Shown: piece by piece, positions 51,867 to 60,656 of the stretch
Layout: each line of letters opens with the position of its first letter
Numbering within the stretch: the first letter of the stretch is position 1
Assembly: GCF_014640115.1 (NCBI RefSeq)
Contig: NZ_BMGI01000001.1
Coordinates: 704,501 to 768,500, forward strand
Direction of reading: 5' to 3'
DNA length: 64,000 nucleotides
Origin: Sinisalibacter lacisalsi
GTDB taxonomy: Bacteria; Pseudomonadota; Alphaproteobacteria; Rhodobacterales; Rhodobacteraceae
The notes under the pieces: model-generated
The model's database searches: none
The model's input: only the letters and a program-made list of their open reading frames with translations
What the model was told of the DNA's origin: nothing
Made by a program: the position numbers and the translations under genes

Positions 51867-52616
51867 ATGGCACTTATAGACAAACACGTCATCCTCGAGA
51901 AGAACGTCACGCTTCTGCTGATCTTCTCGCTCCTGGTTGTGAGCGTGGGCGGCATCGTCCAGATCGCGCCGCTGTTCTACCTCGAGAACACGATCGAGGA
52001 CGTAGAGGGCGTGCGCCCCTACTCCCCGCTCGAGCTCACGGGCCGGAATATCTATATCCGCGAGGGCTGCTATGTCTGCCACTCGCAGATGATCCGGCCC
52101 ATGCGCGACGAGGTGGAGCGCTACGGCCATTACTCGCTGGCGGCGGAGTCGATGTACGACCACCCGTTCCAGTGGGGCTCGAAGCGGACGGGGCCCGACC
52201 TCGCCCGCGTCGGGGGCCGCTACTCGGACGAATGGCACGTGGACCACATGATGGATCCGCAATCCGTCGTGCCGGAATCGGTGATGCCGAAGTATGCCTT
52301 CCTGATGAACCGGGTGATCTCGCCCGACAGCACCTTCGTCGAGGATACCATGGCGACCAACCGTTTCGTGGGCGTGCCCTACACTGACGAGCAGATGGAA
52401 ATGGCCGTGGCGGACTTCTGGAGCCAGGTCGATCCGAACGGGAACATCTTCGCGGATGCCGACCCGGACGCCCTGCTTGAACGGTACCCGGGCGCGCAGA
52501 CGCGCAACTTCGACGGACAGCCCGAAGTCACCGAGATGGACGCGATCATCGCCTATCTGCAGGTGCTGGGCACGATGGTCGATTTCTCGACCTTCGAACC
52601 TGTTGCAAGCCGTTAA
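51867..52616 (+). CDS. ccoO: Cytochrome cbb3 oxidase subunit II, mono-heme c
   Basis: 249 residues. One N-terminal membrane anchor ([19 protein letters not shown]) precedes the CYVCH heme c motif near residues 68-72 ([17 protein letters not shown]). AAGGAGGG lies before the ATG, 14 bp after the ccoN stop. It passes electrons from CcoP to CcoN on the periplasmic side. Length and order are standard. Confidence 0.96.
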   Translation: MALIDKHVILEKNVTLLLIFSLLVVSVGGIVQIAPLFYLENTIEDVEGVRPYSPLELTGRNIYIREGCYVCHSQMIRPMRDEVERYGHYSLAAESMYDHPFQWGSKRTGPDLARVGGRYSDEWHVDHMMDPQSVVPESVMPKYAFLMNRVISPDSTFVEDTMATNRFVGVPYTDEQMEMAVADFWSQVDPNGNIFADADPDALLERYPGAQTRNFDGQPEVTEMDAIIAYLQVLGTMVDFSTFEPVASR

Positions 52617-52628
52617 GGGAGAGGTGTG

Positions 52629-52829
52629 ATGGAAGGACAGGACACATATTCCATCTTCCGCGCTTTCGCGGACAGCTGGATGCTTCTTGCAATGTTCGTG
52701 TTCTTCATCGGGGTTGTTGTCTGGGCCTTCCGCCCGGGCAGCAACGCCGTCCACAAGGACACCGCCAACATCCCTTTCCGCCACGAAGACAAACCTGCCG
52801 GTGACGGGGACACCCCCGGCGCTCAGTGA
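52629..52829 (+). CDS. ccoQ: Cytochrome cbb3 oxidase subunit IV
   Basis: 66 residues from the ATG at 52629; a GTG immediately before (52626) is an equally placed alternative, with GGGAGAGG upstream. One membrane helix (SWMLLAMFVFFIGVVVWAF) and a polar tail, the CcoQ pattern. It stabilises the cbb3 complex, especially under oxygen. It sits between ccoO and ccoP, as expected. Confidence 0.93.
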   Translation: MEGQDTYSIFRAFADSWMLLAMFVFFIGVVVWAFRPGSNAVHKDTANIPFRHEDKPAGDGDTPGAQ

Positions 52830-52842
52830 AGGAGGACCGGCT

Positions 52843-53709
52843 TTGAGCAAAGACGATAAAAACAAGGTCAATACCACGGGACACGAGTGGGATGGCATCG
52901 AAGAATACAACAATCCGCTGCCGCGCTGGTGGGTCTGGATTTTCTACGCAACCATCATCTGGGGAATCGGCTACACCATCGCCTACCCGGCCTGGCCGCT
53001 GGTGAAGGGGGCCACGCCCGGCCTGCTCGGATTTTCGACCCGCGCCAACGTGCAGGCCGAGATCGAGCGGTTCGAGGATATGAACTCCGAGGTGAAGGCC
53101 CAGCTTGCAAGCGCGGATCTTACCACGCTCGCGGACAACGAGGAGATCTATTCCTACGCGATCCAGTCGGGCCGCGCGACCTTCGCCACGTTCTGTTCGC
53201 AGTGCCACGGTTCCGGCGCGGCGGGAGCGAAGGGTTACCCGAACCTGCTCGACAACGACTGGATCTGGGGCGGTGACATCGAGGAGATTGCCTACACCAT
53301 CCGGCACGGCATCCGTAACGAGGACGATTTCGACGCCCGCTATTCGGAAATGCCCGCGTTCGGCGATGATTACCTCTCCGACGAGGAAATCACCAACGTC
53401 GTCGCCTACGTTCGGTCGCTCTCGGGCCTCGAGAACGAGCAGGGCGATGTGACCGCCGGGGAAGTGGTCTTCCTCGACAACTGCGCGGCCTGCCACCTGG
53501 AAGACGGAACCGGCGACCGGTTGCAGGGTGCGCCGAACCTCACCGATGCGATCTGGCTCTATGGCAGCTCGTTCCAAGAGGTCGAGCATTCGGTCCGCGT
53601 TGGCCCGTTCGGCGTGATGCCGGCGTGGGGCGCCGAGGGCGTTGGTCTGGACGAGTCCCAGATCAATGGCGTCGCCGCTTATGTTCACCAGCTGGGCGGC
53701 GGCGAGTAA
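52843..53709 (+). CDS. ccoP: Cytochrome cbb3 oxidase subunit III, di-heme c
   Basis: 288 residues from a TTG start (LSKDDKNKV) 13 bp after the ccoQ stop, preceded by GAAGGAGG; no suitable ATG or GTG is in frame nearby. One membrane helix (WWVWIFYATIIWGIGYTIAY) and two heme c motifs, CSQCH near residues 118-122 and CAACH near 214-218. It takes electrons from soluble cytochrome c. A perfect 8-bp hairpin lies 19 bp after its stop (53729-53752). Confidence 0.95.
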   Translation: MSKDDKNKVNTTGHEWDGIEEYNNPLPRWWVWIFYATIIWGIGYTIAYPAWPLVKGATPGLLGFSTRANVQAEIERFEDMNSEVKAQLASADLTTLADNEEIYSYAIQSGRATFATFCSQCHGSGAAGAKGYPNLLDNDWIWGGDIEEIAYTIRHGIRNEDDFDARYSEMPAFGDDYLSDEEITNVVAYVRSLSGLENEQGDVTAGEVVFLDNCAACHLEDGTGDRLQGAPNLTDAIWLYGSSFQEVEHSVRVGPFGVMPAWGAEGVGLDESQINGVAAYVHQLGGGE

Positions 53710-54202
53710 CGCCGGCCAGCACACGAAGTTCCGGGGCCTCACTTCCCCGGAAAGGCACCGGCCCCTGATCCTGTTCGCGCGTTTCTCCGGGGTCGGTGCC
53801 ACCAATTCGAAGGGTCGGGGGAAACCCCGGCCCTTCCGCGTTCCAGGGAACGCGATGTGCATTTCTCGGGAAGATGGCCGGCCCCGCCACGCGGGCGGGG
53901 CGCGACCGACTCGTTACACGGCGGACCCGATCCGGGTCGGCGCGTTTCTCCGGGATCGGCGCGGCCAGCTTCGGGGCAGAATGTCGCAGGCGCAAGCCGC
54001 GACAACGGGTGGTGCCGGGCCCCATTTAAGTTATATTTCGGATAGAAGTTTTGTGCGGCCCAAGGCAGGGTGTCGTGGGGGTGCAAACGAGGCGCGCGCG
54101 GGTGCGTCAGGGTGGCCCGAAAACGGTTGATCCATATCAAAGTGATGCAACCGGGCGCCCAATACAAGCAAGTTCAACACGCTCAGCAGGATCTCTTCCG
54201 CC
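53710..54202. other. 493-bp gap between ccoP and ccoG with hairpins, an imperfect direct repeat and an FNR box
   Basis: No convincing gene. TTCCGGGG/CCCCGGAA (53729-53752) is a hairpin that may end ccoNOQP. A segment containing GCGTTTCTCCGGG occurs at about 53768-53810 and again, imperfectly, at about 53929-53973, with its rc form close to a 40-45 bp unit. GCCCCGCC/GGCGGGGC (53881-53901) is a second hairpin. The right end turns AT-richer near the FNR box. The short open frames here have no Shine-Dalgarno support. Confidence 0.6.
54127..54140. promoter_or_regulatory. FNR/FixK box upstream of ccoG
   Basis: TTGAT-CCAT-ATCAA is a perfect match to the FNR consensus TTGAT-N4-ATCAA, centred about 70 bp before the ccoG ATG. 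It gives ccoGHIS its own low-oxygen promoter, separate from ccoNOQP. Confidence 0.85.
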
Positions 54203-55627
54203 ATGGCCAGTGACACTCCCGAAACACCGGAACAACTCTACTCTGCCCGCGAACCGGTGTTTCCGCGCCGGGTGAACGGTTTTTTCCGGTCGCTCAAGTG
54301 GTGGATCATGGGGATCACGCTGGGCATCTACTACTTGACCCCGTGGATTCGCTGGGATCGTGGGCCCAATCTGCCCGACCAGGCCGTGCTGGTCGACATG
54401 GCGGGGCGCCGCTTCTTCTTTTTCTGGATCGAGATCTGGCCGCACGAGTTCTATTTCGTCGCCGGTCTTCTGATCATGGCGGGGCTTGGCCTGTTCCTGT
54501 TCACCTCGGCGTTGGGCCGGGTCTGGTGCGGCTATGCCTGCCCGCAGACGGTCTGGACCGATCTCTTCGTGCTGGTGGAGCGCTGGATCGAGGGCGACCG
54601 TAACGCCCGCGTGCGGCTCTGGAAGCAGAAGTGGAACGCCGAGAAAATCCGCAAATACTCTTTCAAATGGCTGGTCTGGCTCTTGATCGCGCTGCTCACC
54701 GGCGGGGCCTGGGTGTTCTACTTCGCCGATGCGCCAACGCTGATGCGCGGCCTCGTGACCTTCGAGGCGCCGATGGTGGCCTATGGCACGATCGCGGTGC
54801 TGACCGCGACAACCTTCGCCTTCGGCGGCTTCGCGCGGGAACAGATCTGCATCTACGCCTGCCCCTGGCCGCGCATCCAGGCCGCGATGATGGACGAAGA
54901 CACCATCACCATCGGTTACCGCGAATGGCGGGGCGAGCCGCGCGGCAAGGGCAAGGACCGCGAGGCGCTGGGCGACTGCATCGACTGCAACGCCTGCGTC
55001 AACGTCTGCCCGATGGGGATCGACATCCGCGATGGCCAGCAACTGGCCTGCATCACCTGCGGCCTTTGCATCGACGCCTGCGATGACGTGATGGACAAGG
55101 TCGGCAAACCGCGTGGGTTGATCGACTACCTGGCGCTCAAGGATGAAGACCGTGAGCGCGCGGGCGAGCCGATCATCCCCGTGCGCAAGCACGTCTTCCG
55201 CCCCCGCACCATTCTCTACTTCGCGCTCTGGGCCGCCGTCGGCCTGGCGCTGACCGTGGCGCTCTTCGTGCGGGAAGACCTGCAGATCACCCTGCGCCCG
55301 GAGCGTAACCCGGTTTACGTCACGATGTCGGACGGCGCGATCCGCAACACCTACGAACTCGGTATCCGCAACATGCACGGCGAATTGCGGCCGTTCTACG
55401 TCTCGCTCGGCGAGAACAGCCCGCTCGACATAGAGGTTCAGGGAACCGAGGGAGCTGTGGTAGAAGCGCCTGCAGACGAGGAAACCAAGGTGCGCGTCTA
55501 CGTGACCGCGCCGGCCGGTTCCACGGAAGCCCAGGCCGATCGCACCCCGATCCGGATCTGGGTGACGGACGGCCAGAGCGGCGATCGCGTGTCGCGTGAC
55601 ACGGTATTCAACGGAACGGGGCAATGA
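54203..55627 (+). CDS. ccoG: Cytochrome c oxidase accessory protein CcoG (FixG), iron-sulfur copper reductase type
   Basis: 474 residues with about five membrane helices. CGYACPQTVW lies near residue 108, and two ferredoxin-type clusters near residues 258-295 (CIDCNACVNVCP and CITCGLCIDACD). The C-terminal periplasmic part is an Ig-like FixG domain. CcoG is implicated in reducing copper for cbb3 assembly. The stop overlaps the ccoH ATG by 4 bp. An FNR box lies upstream. Confidence 0.95.
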   Translation: MASDTPETPEQLYSAREPVFPRRVNGFFRSLKWWIMGITLGIYYLTPWIRWDRGPNLPDQAVLVDMAGRRFFFFWIEIWPHEFYFVAGLLIMAGLGLFLFTSALGRVWCGYACPQTVWTDLFVLVERWIEGDRNARVRLWKQKWNAEKIRKYSFKWLVWLLIALLTGGAWVFYFADAPTLMRGLVTFEAPMVAYGTIAVLTATTFAFGGFAREQICIYACPWPRIQAAMMDEDTITIGYREWRGEPRGKGKDREALGDCIDCNACVNVCPMGIDIRDGQQLACITCGLCIDACDDVMDKVGKPRGLIDYLALKDEDRERAGEPIIPVRKHVFRPRTILYFALWAAVGLALTVALFVREDLQITLRPERNPVYVTMSDGAIRNTYELGIRNMHGELRPFYVSLGENSPLDIEVQGTEGAVVEAPADEETKVRVYVTAPAGSTEAQADRTPIRIWVTDGQSGDRVSRDTVFNGTGQ

Positions 55628-56118
55628 ACGCCATGAGCGAGAACGAGAACGGAACCGGCAAGGAACTCACGGGGCGCAAGGTTTTCCTCATCTTCGCGGG
55701 AGCCTTTGCAGTCATCATCGGTGTGAACGTGTTCATGGCCTATTCGGCGGTTGGCACGTTCCCCGGACTGGCGGTGAAGAACTCCTACGTCGCAAGCCAG
55801 ACCTTCGATCAGGAGCGCAAGGCGCAGGAGGCGCTTGGCTGGGAGGCGTCGGTGGCGCTGCAGGACTCCGATCTCGTGCTCGACATCATCGGCCCCGACG
55901 GGCGGGCGGCGCGGGTGGAGGAGATCAGCGCCACGCTCGGCCGTGCAACGCAGCGGCAGGACGATCGGGATCTTTCCTTTTCGCAACTTGCCGAAGGCCC
56001 GCACGTTGCCCCGGTGGGGGAGCTTCCCCCGGGCAAATGGGAATTGCGTTTCGTCGCGACCGCCGTCAACGGCGTGCCGTTCCGCCAGCGCATATCGCTC
56101 TACGTGCCCGAGGGCTGA
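55624..56118 (+). CDS. ccoH: cbb3 oxidase assembly protein CcoH (FixH)
   Basis: 164 residues. One membrane helix near the N-terminus (KVFLIFAGAFAVIIGVNVFMA), followed by the FixH motif NSYVASQTFDQERKAQEALGW at residues ~49-69 (given in part). The periplasmic domain is beta-rich. It takes part in cbb3 maturation and is coupled to ccoG by an ATGA overlap; ccoI follows after 3 bp. Confidence 0.94.
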   Translation: MNAMSENENGTGKELTGRKVFLIFAGAFAVIIGVNVFMAYSAVGTFPGLAVKNSYVASQTFDQERKAQEALGWEASVALQDSDLVLDIIGPDGRAARVEEISATLGRATQRQDDRDLSFSQLAEGPHVAPVGELPPGKWELRFVATAVNGVPFRQRISLYVPEG

Positions 56119-56121
56119 GCC

Positions 56122-58323
56122 TTGGCCGCGCCCGTATCAGCCTGCCCGGCTTGTGACGCTGCCCACATCGCTGAAGACACGGCGGGAAAGGGCTATCGCG
56201 GCAATGGCCAGGAAGCGAAGCGGATCATGCTTTCGCTGCCCACCGCCTATTGTGCGGCCTGCATCGTGGGCGTGGAGGGTAGTTTGCAGCAACTGGAGGG
56301 GGTGCGCTCGGCACGCGTGAACCTGACGCTGAAGCGCGCCACCATCGAAGCTGACCATGAGGTGGAGGCCCAGACCCTCGCCGATTTCCTGACCTCGATC
56401 GGATACGAGGCCTACGAGCTCGATTCCGGCGTGCTCTCGACCACGGCGACAGAAAAGAACTCGCGCGACCTGTTGATGCGCATGGGCGTGGCCGGGTTCG
56501 GCATGATGAACGTCATGCTCCTTTCCATCGCCGTGTGGTCGGGCGCGACGGACGCGACGCGCGACCTGTTTCACTGGGTATCGGCGGCGATCTCGCTGCC
56601 CATCGTCGCCTTCTCGGGCCAGCCTTTCTTCAAGAGCGCCTGGGCGTCGCTCCGCGTCGGCCGGCTGAACATGGATGTTCCGATCTCGCTCGCGCTCATC
56701 CTTGCTTCCTCGCTGTCGATCTACGAAACGGCCAACAGCGGCAAGCACGCCTATTTCGATGCCGCGATCATGCTCACCTTCTTCCTGCTCGCCGGCCGCT
56801 ACCTCGATCACCGCACGCGCGCGGTGGCGCGTTCGGCGGCGGAGGAGCTTGCCGCCCTCGAAGTGCCGCGCGCGCACCGGGTTCTGGCCGACGGCAAGGA
56901 AGAGGTCGTCTCGGTCAACGAGATCGCGGTGGGCGATCTCGTGCGGGTGGTGCCCGGCGCACGGGTGCCCGTCGACGGCATGATCGAGGACGGCGAAAGC
57001 GAGGTCGACCGCTCTCTGCTGACCGGCGAGAGCCTGCCGGTGTTTGCCGGGCCCGGCGAGATGCTCAGCGCGGGCGAAGTGAACCTGACCGGACCGCTGG
57101 TCGTGCGGGTCGCGGCGGCGGGCAAGGATACCTCGCTGCACCGCATGGCCGATCTCGTGGCGCTGGCCGAAACCTCGCGCAACAAGTATACCTCGCTCGC
57201 CGACAAGGCGGCGAAGCTCTATTCGCCGCTGGTGCATCTGCTCGCGCTCACGGCCTTCCTGGCCTGGATGTGGATTTCCGCCGGCGATGTGCGGCTTTCG
57301 CTCAACATCGCCGTGGCCACGTTGATCATCACCTGCCCCTGCGCGCTCGGCCTCGCGGTGCCGGCGGTGACGACGGCGGCCTCGGGCAAGCTGTTCAAAC
57401 AGGGCATGTTGCTGAAATCGTCGACGGCGACGGAGCGGCTCGCCCAGGTCGACCACGTGGTGTTCGACAAGACCGGCACCCTCACCGAGGGCAAGCCCCG
57501 GCTCGACAATCTCGGCGACCATACCCCTGAAGACCTCGCCGTTGCGCTGGCACTGGCGCAGGGCTCGTCGCATCCGCTGGCGCAGGCGATCGTGAACGCG
57601 GCGCAGGAGGAAGGCATCCGGGCCGCGCGAATCGCCGAGGCCAGGGAAGTTCCGGGCCACGGCATCGAGGCGATCTGGTCGGGGCAGCCTGTGCGGCTGG
57701 GCCGCGCCGAATGGCTCGGCGCGAAGGGCATCGACCGCACCGCCACCTACCTCAAGGTCGGCAAGCGGCCCGCGGTGGCCTTCACCTTCACCGACAACCT
57801 GCGCGAAGGCGCGGCGGAGGCGGTTGCGGCGCTGAAGAAGCAAGGCATGAAGGTGACGCTCATTTCGGGCGACGCTCCGGCCGCGGTGCAGGATGTGGCG
57901 TTCCGGCTCGGCATCGAAGACTACCGCGCCGCCATGCTGCCAGAAGACAAGGTTGCCGCGGTCGAAGCACTGGCGGCGGAGGGCCGCCACGTGCTCATGG
58001 TGGGCGACGGGCTCAACGATACCGCCGCACTTGCCGCCGCGCATGTGTCGATCTCGCCGGCGACGGCGCTCGAGGCCACCCGCGTCGTTTCCGACATCGT
58101 CCTTCTCGGGCGGTCTCTTGAGCCGATCGGCGGTTCGGTTGCACTGTCGCGCTCGGCGACGAGGCGCATCCAGGAGAACTTCGCGATTTCGGCGGGCTAT
58201 AACGTGATTGCCGTTCCGATCGCGCTCTTCGGTTTTGCCACGCCATTGGCGGCGGCCTTGGCGATGTCGCTCTCTTCGATTACGGTATCGCTGAATGCCC
58301 TCCGACTGAAAGGCAAGCCGTGA
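56122..58323 (+). CDS. ccoI: Copper-translocating P-type ATPase for cbb3 assembly (FixI)
   Basis: 733 residues from a TTG start 3 bp after ccoH with GAGGG upstream; the next in-frame ATG (56227) would drop the N-terminal CPACD motif typical of FixI. The heavy-metal-associated domain carries CAAC at residues ~46-49. Later motifs are the membrane CPC of ITCPCALGLAVPA, the phosphorylation site DKTGTLTEG, SSHPLAQ and GDGLNDTAA. It exports copper to the periplasm for the CcoN active site. Confidence 0.95.
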   Translation: MAAPVSACPACDAAHIAEDTAGKGYRGNGQEAKRIMLSLPTAYCAACIVGVEGSLQQLEGVRSARVNLTLKRATIEADHEVEAQTLADFLTSIGYEAYELDSGVLSTTATEKNSRDLLMRMGVAGFGMMNVMLLSIAVWSGATDATRDLFHWVSAAISLPIVAFSGQPFFKSAWASLRVGRLNMDVPISLALILASSLSIYETANSGKHAYFDAAIMLTFFLLAGRYLDHRTRAVARSAAEELAALEVPRAHRVLADGKEEVVSVNEIAVGDLVRVVPGARVPVDGMIEDGESEVDRSLLTGESLPVFAGPGEMLSAGEVNLTGPLVVRVAAAGKDTSLHRMADLVALAETSRNKYTSLADKAAKLYSPLVHLLALTAFLAWMWISAGDVRLSLNIAVATLIITCPCALGLAVPAVTTAASGKLFKQGMLLKSSTATERLAQVDHVVFDKTGTLTEGKPRLDNLGDHTPEDLAVALALAQGSSHPLAQAIVNAAQEEGIRAARIAEAREVPGHGIEAIWSGQPVRLGRAEWLGAKGIDRTATYLKVGKRPAVAFTFTDNLREGAAEAVAALKKQGMKVTLISGDAPAAVQDVAFRLGIEDYRAAMLPEDKVAAVEALAAEGRHVLMVGDGLNDTAALAAAHVSISPATALEATRVVSDIVLLGRSLEPIGGSVALSRSATRRIQENFAISAGYNVIAVPIALFGFATPLAAALAMSLSSITVSLNALRLKGKP

Positions 58324-58481
58324 ACGTCCTCGTCTACCTGATCCCGATCTCGATCCTGCTCGGCGGTGTCGGACTGGCCGCCTTTTTCTGGACCCTGAAG
58401 ACGCACCAGTACGACGATCCGCAAGGCGATGCGCAACGCATCCTCTCGGGCGAATGGGACGACGCCCCGCCCGAGGACTGA
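58320..58481 (+). CDS. ccoS: cbb3 oxidase maturation protein CcoS
   Basis: 53 residues from a GTG that overlaps the ccoI stop by 4 bp. It opens NVLVYLIPISILLGGVGLAAFFWTLK, a single membrane helix with the family's GxxGLxAFxW pattern (given in part). It then has the DDPQGDAQRIL segment and a short acidic tail. CcoS is needed for heme b and copper insertion into CcoN. It is the last gene of ccoGHIS and ends 6 bp before the convergent regulator. Confidence 0.93.
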   Translation: MNVLVYLIPISILLGGVGLAAFFWTLKTHQYDDPQGDAQRILSGEWDDAPPED

Positions 58482-58487
58482 CCGGCC

Positions 58488-59141
58488 TCAGACGATCCCG
58501 ACATCGCGGGCAATCATCGCCGCGTGGGTGCGGTTGCGCGCACCGAGTTTGCGGATGATCGCGCGCACGTGCATCTTCACCGTCACTTCCTTGATATCGA
58601 AGGCATGGGCGATTTCCTTGTTCTGCAATCCCTTGCAGATCCCGGAGAGGATCTGGACCTCGCGCTCGGAGAGCGAGGCCATGTTGTGAAGCCGTCGGAT
58701 CAGGTTGTCCCGGTCGATGACCGCGAAGGAAACCCCGGCCCGCAGCAGGGCAATGGCGGCGCGGAAGCCATCCGGTGGCATGTCGAGCGGGAGCACGGCC
58801 TTGGCGCCGGCGGCCATGGCGCGGCTCGCGAGGTCGGGCTTCACGGTAGAGACGAGCACGCCGAGCGGGCAGTCGGCGATTAGATCGAGCGCCGTGCGTA
58901 TGCCGGCGAGCCCGGACATGCCGGGGAAATCGAAATCCAGCAAGAAGACATCGGGCGCATCCGCGACCCCGAAACGGGCGATCACGCGGTCGTTTTCGGT
59001 TTCGATGGCAATACTGGTTTTTTCCGGTTCGTCTGTTGCTGGCCCCCGGATCGCCTCACCTACTGATTTACCGTTATTCGACCCGGGCCCCAACGCGACC
59101 AAAACTTGCACGAACTGTCCCCTCCCTTGCAGCCCCGTCAT
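58488..59141 (-). CDS. LuxR-type response regulator with atypical receiver domain
   Basis: 217 residues from the ATG at 59139-59141; the frame is open further upstream, with an ATG at 59171 as alternative. The C-terminal LuxR helix-turn-helix is clear: LSEREVQILSGICKGLQNKEIAHAF to VKMHVRAIIRKLGARNRT (given in part, residues ~145-205). The N-terminal half follows a receiver domain and has the phospho-acceptor in FLLDFDFPGMSG. It lacks the acidic pair after the first strand (VLVALGPG), and Leu stands where the conserved Lys is expected (AVLPLDMP). No sensor kinase is nearby. It converges on ccoS. Confidence 0.82.
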   Translation of the reverse strand: MTGLQGRGQFVQVLVALGPGSNNGKSVGEAIRGPATDEPEKTSIAIETENDRVIARFGVADAPDVFLLDFDFPGMSGLAGIRTALDLIADCPLGVLVSTVKPDLASRAMAAGAKAVLPLDMPPDGFRAAIALLRAGVSFAVIDRDNLIRRLHNMASLSEREVQILSGICKGLQNKEIAHAFDIKEVTVKMHVRAIIRKLGARNRTHAAMIARDVGIV

Positions 59142-59299
59142 GCGGGCTGCACCTGCTTTGGAGTCTCGCATGGAGGGCGCCCGGAATACACCTATCAATA
59201 GGGATAATGCCCGCCCACTCAATCATAGCGTGAGATCGGCGCGCGCCGAACCAGCGCAGCGCCGGCCGGAAACGCGGGCCTGGCCTCTCTCATGGCGTC

Positions 59300-59986
59300 T
59301 CAGTCTGTCGCCGCCCGGGCGACGAGGTCGAGCACGGCGGGGCCCATCCGCTCCACGATCAGCGCCACGCCCTCCGCGTTGGGGTGGGTCGCGTCGGGCT
59401 GAAGGTAATCGCGCAGCGCCGCTTGCCGATCTTCGATGTCGACGAGCCCCTGCAGGAACTGCCCGAACAGGGGCACGCCGTGGGCTTCGGCAAGTTCGGG
59501 GTAGATCGCGTCGAACTCGGCCTTGAAGCTTTCGCCGTAATTGCCCGTGGCCTCCATGCCCACCAGCAGCGTGGGCAGGTCTCGCGCGCCGATCTCGGTG
59601 AGGATGGCGTCGAGGTTGGCGCGGGTTTCGGCCGGGTCGATCCCGCGCAACAGATCGTTGCCGCCGAGCGCGACGAGCACGGCGTCGACCTCGGGGGTGA
59701 GCGACCAGGCAATGCGCGCGGCGCCTCCGGCGGTGGTGTCGCCCGAGACGCCGCCGTTGATCACGATCACGTCAGCCCCTTCCGCTTGCAGCCAGGCTTC
59801 GAGGGTGGGAACAAATCCATCCTGCTCGCTCAGGCCGTAACCCTGGGTGAGACTGTCGCCGAAAGCGAGCAGCGTGACCGGCTCGGCCATCGCCGGCAAA
59901 GCAAGAAAAGGGACGGGCAACAGGGCCTTGGATAGCCCGCCGGCAAGCCCATATGCCTTTGAGACAAAACGGAAGGATTCCTTCAT
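59300..59986 (-). CDS. Arylesterase/lysophospholipase, SGNH hydrolase (TesA-like)
   Basis: 228 residues from the ATG at 59984-59986. N-terminal signal peptide, with cleavage likely after PAMA near residue 34. SGNH blocks: FGDSLTQGYGLS (Ser), a conserved Gly in NGGVSGDTTAG, GGNDLLRGI (Asn) and DATHPNAEG (Asp/His). It should hydrolyse thioesters or lipids in the periplasm. Its start codon overlaps that of the divergent ABC ATPase gene by 2 bp. The tesA/ybbA pair is also divergent in E. coli. Confidence 0.9.
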   Translation of the reverse strand: MKESFRFVSKAYGLAGGLSKALLPVPFLALPAMAEPVTLLAFGDSLTQGYGLSEQDGFVPTLEAWLQAEGADVIVINGGVSGDTTAGGAARIAWSLTPEVDAVLVALGGNDLLRGIDPAETRANLDAILTEIGARDLPTLLVGMEATGNYGESFKAEFDAIYPELAEAHGVPLFGQFLQGLVDIEDRQAALRDYLQPDATHPNAEGVALIVERMGPAVLDLVARAATD

Positions 59987-60656
59987 GGCCGATACGATCC
60001 TGTCGCTCACCGATGCGCGGCTGAAGCTCATGGGCAATGCCGGGCCGGTCGAGATCCTCAGGGGGATCACGCTTGGCGTGACGCGGGGGGAAACGCTGGG
60101 GCTAACGGGGCCTTCGGGCTCGGGCAAATCGTCACTCCTCATGCTCATGGGCGGGCTCGAACGCGCCACCGGCGGCAAGGTCACGGCGCTGGGGCAAGAC
60201 CTTGGCGCGATGGGCGAAGACGCGCTCGCGCGCTTCCGCAGGGACCATATGGGGGTGGTGTTCCAGTCTTTCCACCTGATCCCGACGATGACCGCGCTCG
60301 AAAACGTGGCCACCCCGCTTGAGCTCGCCGGCGTGGCCGATGCCTTCACGCGGGCGGCGGAGGAATTGGAAGCGGTCGGCCTCGGCGGGCGGGTCGATCA
60401 CTACCCGGCCCAGATGTCGGGCGGCGAGCAGCAGCGTGTCGCGCTCGCCCGCGCGGCCGTGGTTCGGCCCGAGATCCTGCTGGCCGACGAACCCACGGGA
60501 AACCTCGACGGCAACACCGGCGCGGCGATCATGGATCTTCTGTTCGGCCTGCGCGACCGCCACGGCGCAACGCTGGTGTTGGTCACCCACGCGCCGGAAC
60601 TTGCCGAGCGCTGCGACCGCATGGTGCAGCTGATCGACGGGCGGCTCGACCAATGA
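59985..60656 (+). CDS. ABC transporter ATP-binding protein (YbbA-like)
   Basis: 223 residues from the ATG with GGAAGGA 8 bp upstream; a longer opening to 59847 runs over the esterase gene and is rejected. Walker A GPSGSGKSS (~residue 42), signature MSGGEQQRVALARA (~142), Walker B ILLADEPTGNLD (~165) and the H-loop in VLVTHAPEL. It belongs to the LolD/MacB-like group and pairs with the large FtsX-type permease that follows with a 4-bp overlap. The transported or released substrate is unknown. Confidence 0.92.
   Translation: MADTILSLTDARLKLMGNAGPVEILRGITLGVTRGETLGLTGPSGSGKSSLLMLMGGLERATGGKVTALGQDLGAMGEDALARFRRDHMGVVFQSFHLIPTMTALENVATPLELAGVADAFTRAAEELEAVGLGGRVDHYPAQMSGGEQQRVALARAAVVRPEILLADEPTGNLDGNTGAAIMDLLFGLRDRHGATLVLVTHAPELAERCDRMVQLIDGRLDQ

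Noticed and set aside
53739-54167. Open frames in the ccoP-ccoG gap as small genes
   Set aside because: Frames on both strands overlap each other, are Arg/Pro-rich, have no Shine-Dalgarno sequence and mirror the repeat content of the gap.
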